A stretch of DNA of 8,365 nt, taken from positions 1 to 8,365 of the forward strand of contig JAWXVD010000145.1 of NCBI GenBank assembly GCA_044425705.1, read 5' to 3'. The notes beneath the pieces were generated by a model. It was not told where the DNA came from. It saw only the letters and a list, made by a program, of their open reading frames with translations, and made no database searches. The translations under genes were made by a program, and so were the position numbers. Origin of the DNA: JAWXVD01 sp044425705. GTDB taxonomy: Bacteria; Bacillota; Clostridia; Lachnospirales; Lachnospiraceae. Numbering within the stretch: the stretch's first letter is position 1; each line of letters opens with the position of its first letter. This document shows positions 6,501 through 8,365 of this stretch, in pieces.

Positions 6501-8365
6501 TTATTCTTCTTGAATTACGTAAGTTGGTACCATTTCTTTAATCAATTCTCGAATTTTTGGACATTCATCCTTTGATTCTTCTTTTAAATTCTTTAATTGT
6601 AAGAAAAACTTTTCTTCATCTAATTCAATTGGTTTTCCTATGTGAATCATCTTGTTTTCTGTATCTTGTAATCCTTCTTCATCCATTAATAATTCTTCAA
6701 AAAGTTTTTCTCCTGGACGAAGACCTGTAAACTCGATTTTAATATCTTCGTCAATTTTATATCCTGATAAGCGAATCAAATTTTTCGCTAAATCTAAGAT
6801 TCTAACTGGCTCACCCATATCTAAGACGAAAATTTCCCCACCCTTAGCATAAGCTCCAGCTTGCAATACTAAAGACACCGCTTCTGGAATGGTCATAAAA
6901 TATCGAATAATATCAGGGTGCGTAACTAGTACTGGTCCTCCTTGTGAAATTTGCTTTTTAAACAATGGAATCACACTGCCATTACTGCCTAATACATTGC
7001 CAAAGCGAACTGCTACAAATTCGGTATCATAATGTTTATTAAAGGTCTGTACAATCATTTCACAGATACGCTTGCTAGCCCCCATAATATTGGTAGGATT
7101 GACTGCCTTGTCCGTTGAGATCATAACAAATTTTTCTGCCCCATAGACAGCTGCTGCTTGAGCTGTTTTAAACGTTCCAAAAACATTATTTTTAATGGCC
7201 TCATTTGGACTTGTTTCCATCAATGGCACATGTTTGTGAGCCGCTGCATGGTATACAATTTCTGGATGGTATTCTTGAAAGATTGCATGCATACGGTTTG
7301 TGTTTCTAACCGATGCTATCAAAACCACCAAATTTAATTCTGGGTATTTATACTTTAATTCTTGCTGAATATCGTAAGCATTGTTTTCATAAATATCTAC
7401 AATCAAAAGCCTGGAAGGTTTGTGGGAAGCAATTTGACGACAAAGCTCACTACCAATAGAACCACCACCGCCTGTTACTAAGACGCATTTTCCGCTAACA
7501 TATTCTAAGATGGAGTCAAGATCTACTTTAATGGGATCTCTTCCTAATAAATCTTCCACTTCTACATCGCGTAATTGACTAACGTTAACTTCTCCATTTA
7601 CCAATTGATACATACCTGGAAGGGCACGTAATTTACATTCTGTATCTTTGCAAATCTCTAAAATTTCGCGAATCACACTTCTGCTTGCAGATGGCATGGC
7701 AATAAAGATTTCATCAATATTATATATATCTACACATTCAATAATTTTATCACGTCCACCAATTACCTTGATTCCTTGGATAAAGCTCCCCCATTTTGTA
7801 GTATCATCATCAATAATGCATGGAATGGTCATGGTACTAAAATTACTGCCTACAATTTCTTTAATAATGGCATTCCCAGCTTCACCTGCTCCTATAATCA
7901 AAACAGCTATGGTATTTTTTTTATTTTGACTTTTATGTTTTCTACTTCTAATGAAACGATAAGAAAATCTACTCACAAAAAGAAATGATATCAATAAAAA
8001 TGTGTACAAGAAATAATAACTGTCTGGAACAGCTTTCTCTTCTATTTTCACAATAAATAAACCAATTCCATTAATTGCCGATGATAGAAAACATCCTACA
8101 ATTAAGTTTTGTAATTCACTTTCTCCAGCAAATGCCCATAGGCTATGATACAACCTAAACAAATAGAAAATCAAAATAGTTAGCACAATGTTAAAGGGCA
8201 TAAATCGAATGATTGTGTCTGTAAAATGATTTGGAATCATCTCTAATTCAAATTCATAGCGAATCGAAATTGCTAAAAAACTGGCTAGAAGAACGCTGCC
8301 AATATCGTAGATAATTAAACATGTTCTTCTATAAAATAATTGAAAATTAAAAAGTTCTTTCTTAA
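6501..8365 (-). CDS. pglF: Membrane-anchored UDP-GlcNAc 4,6-dehydratase (PglF/WbpM/CapD type), N-terminus beyond window
   Basis: The frame stays open from the stop at 6501 to the right edge, giving 620 visible residues. The Met at 8240 is not the likely start: the 41 codons before it (including LFYRRTCLIIYD and VLLASFLAISIRYEF) encode the first membrane helix typical of this family, so only a few residues lie outside. The family makes UDP-4-keto-6-deoxy-GlcNAc, the first step to bacillosamine-like sugars. Numbered from that Met: membrane helices in about 1-95; a first nucleotide-binding fold with VLIIGAGEAG (113-122); and the catalytic SDR domain with VTGGGGSIGSE (255-265), HAAAHKHVPLME (331-342), STDKAVNPTN (375-384), Met386/Lys390 replacing the usual Tyr-x3-Lys, VRFGNVLGSNGSV (411-423) and LRPGEKLFEELL (507-518). 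The Met variant is the norm in large PglF/WbpM enzymes. A 93-base spacer with no clear promoter or terminator follows. C4 stereochemistry downstream (Glc or Gal series) cannot be read here. Confidence 0.93.
   Translation of the reverse strand, partial: KKELFNFQLFYRRTCLIIYDIGSVLLASFLAISIRYEFELEMIPNHFTDTIIRFMPFNIVLTILIFYLFRLYHSLWAFAGESELQNLIVGCFLSSAINGIGLFIVKIEEKAVPDSYYFLYTFLLISFLFVSRFSYRFIRSRKHKSQNKKNTIAVLIIGAGEAGNAIIKEIVGSNFSTMTIPCIIDDDTTKWGSFIQGIKVIGGRDKIIECVDIYNIDEIFIAMPSASRSVIREILEICKDTECKLRALPGMYQLVNGEVNVSQLRDVEVEDLLGRDPIKVDLDSILEYVSGKCVLVTGGGGSIGSELCRQIASHKPSRLLIVDIYENNAYDIQQELKYKYPELNLVVLIASVRNTNRMHAIFQEYHPEIVYHAAAHKHVPLMETSPNEAIKNNVFGTFKTAQAAAVYGAEKFVMISTDKAVNPTNIMGASKRICEMIVQTFNKHYDTEFVAVRFGNVLGSNGSVIPLFKKQISQGGPVLVTHPDIIRYFMTIPEAVSLVLQAGAYAKGGEIFVLDMGEPVRILDLAKNLIRLSGYKIDEDIKIEFTGLRPGEKLFEELLMDEEGLQDTENKMIHIGKPIELDEEKFFLQLKNLKEESKDECPKIRELIKEMVPTYVIQEE

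Noticed and set aside
1107..7988. Plus-strand open frames such as 1107-1298, 1581-1871, 3709-4005, 5338-5670 and 7648-7929
   Set aside because: They lie wholly or mostly opposite strongly recognisable minus-strand genes, show no family motifs, and are explained by A+T-rich antisense reading.

Overview
The window looks like chromosome from a low-GC Bacillota, most plausibly a member of the Clostridia (Lachnospiraceae-like). This rests on the strong A+T bias, Lys/Ile/Glu-rich proteins, strong GGGAGG/GAGAGG-type ribosome binding sites and the style of the polysaccharide genes. The genus cannot be fixed by eye.

Seven protein genes fill the window. All are on the minus strand, so transcription runs from high to low coordinates. 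In that order they are: (1) a membrane-anchored UDP-GlcNAc 4,6-dehydratase of the PglF/WbpM/CapD type, whose extreme N-terminus lies past the right edge; (2) a PglE-type PLP aminotransferase; (3) a PglC-type monotopic phosphoglycosyl transferase; (4) a stand-alone PylC-like ATP-grasp ligase; (5) a GT4 glycosyltransferase; (6) a TviB/WbpO-type UDP-HexNAc 6-dehydrogenase; (7) the first 266 residues of a multi-pass membrane protein resembling GT-C/GT39 enzymes, cut by the left edge. Gaps of about 30 to 133 bases, with no convincing intrinsic terminator, fit one operon for a surface glycan or protein-linked glycan.

Together the genes suggest this pathway. UDP-GlcNAc becomes the 4-keto-6-deoxy sugar, then the 4-amino sugar. 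The 4-amine is probably acylated, the phospho-sugar is loaded onto undecaprenyl phosphate by the PglC-like enzyme, and the GT4 enzyme adds a second sugar. The 6-dehydrogenase supplies an acidic HexNAc-uronate donor. The membrane protein may add a lipid-linked sugar or act in a late step.

The most interesting point is that no PglD-type N-acetyltransferase is present. The gene just downstream of the PglC homologue is instead an ATP-grasp ligase. This recalls neisserial PglB2, where a PglC-like domain is fused to an ATP-grasp domain and a glyceramido rather than acetamido sugar is made. The locus may therefore make a 2-acetamido-4-acylamido-trideoxyhexose that is not N,N'-diacetylbacillosamine.

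The spacers hold a small family of A+T-rich perfect palindromes with a GTTGAAA/TTTCAAC core, and one hairpin that would cover a strong Shine-Dalgarno site in front of a 15-codon reading frame. I see no tRNA, rRNA, CRISPR array, insertion sequence or phage gene.
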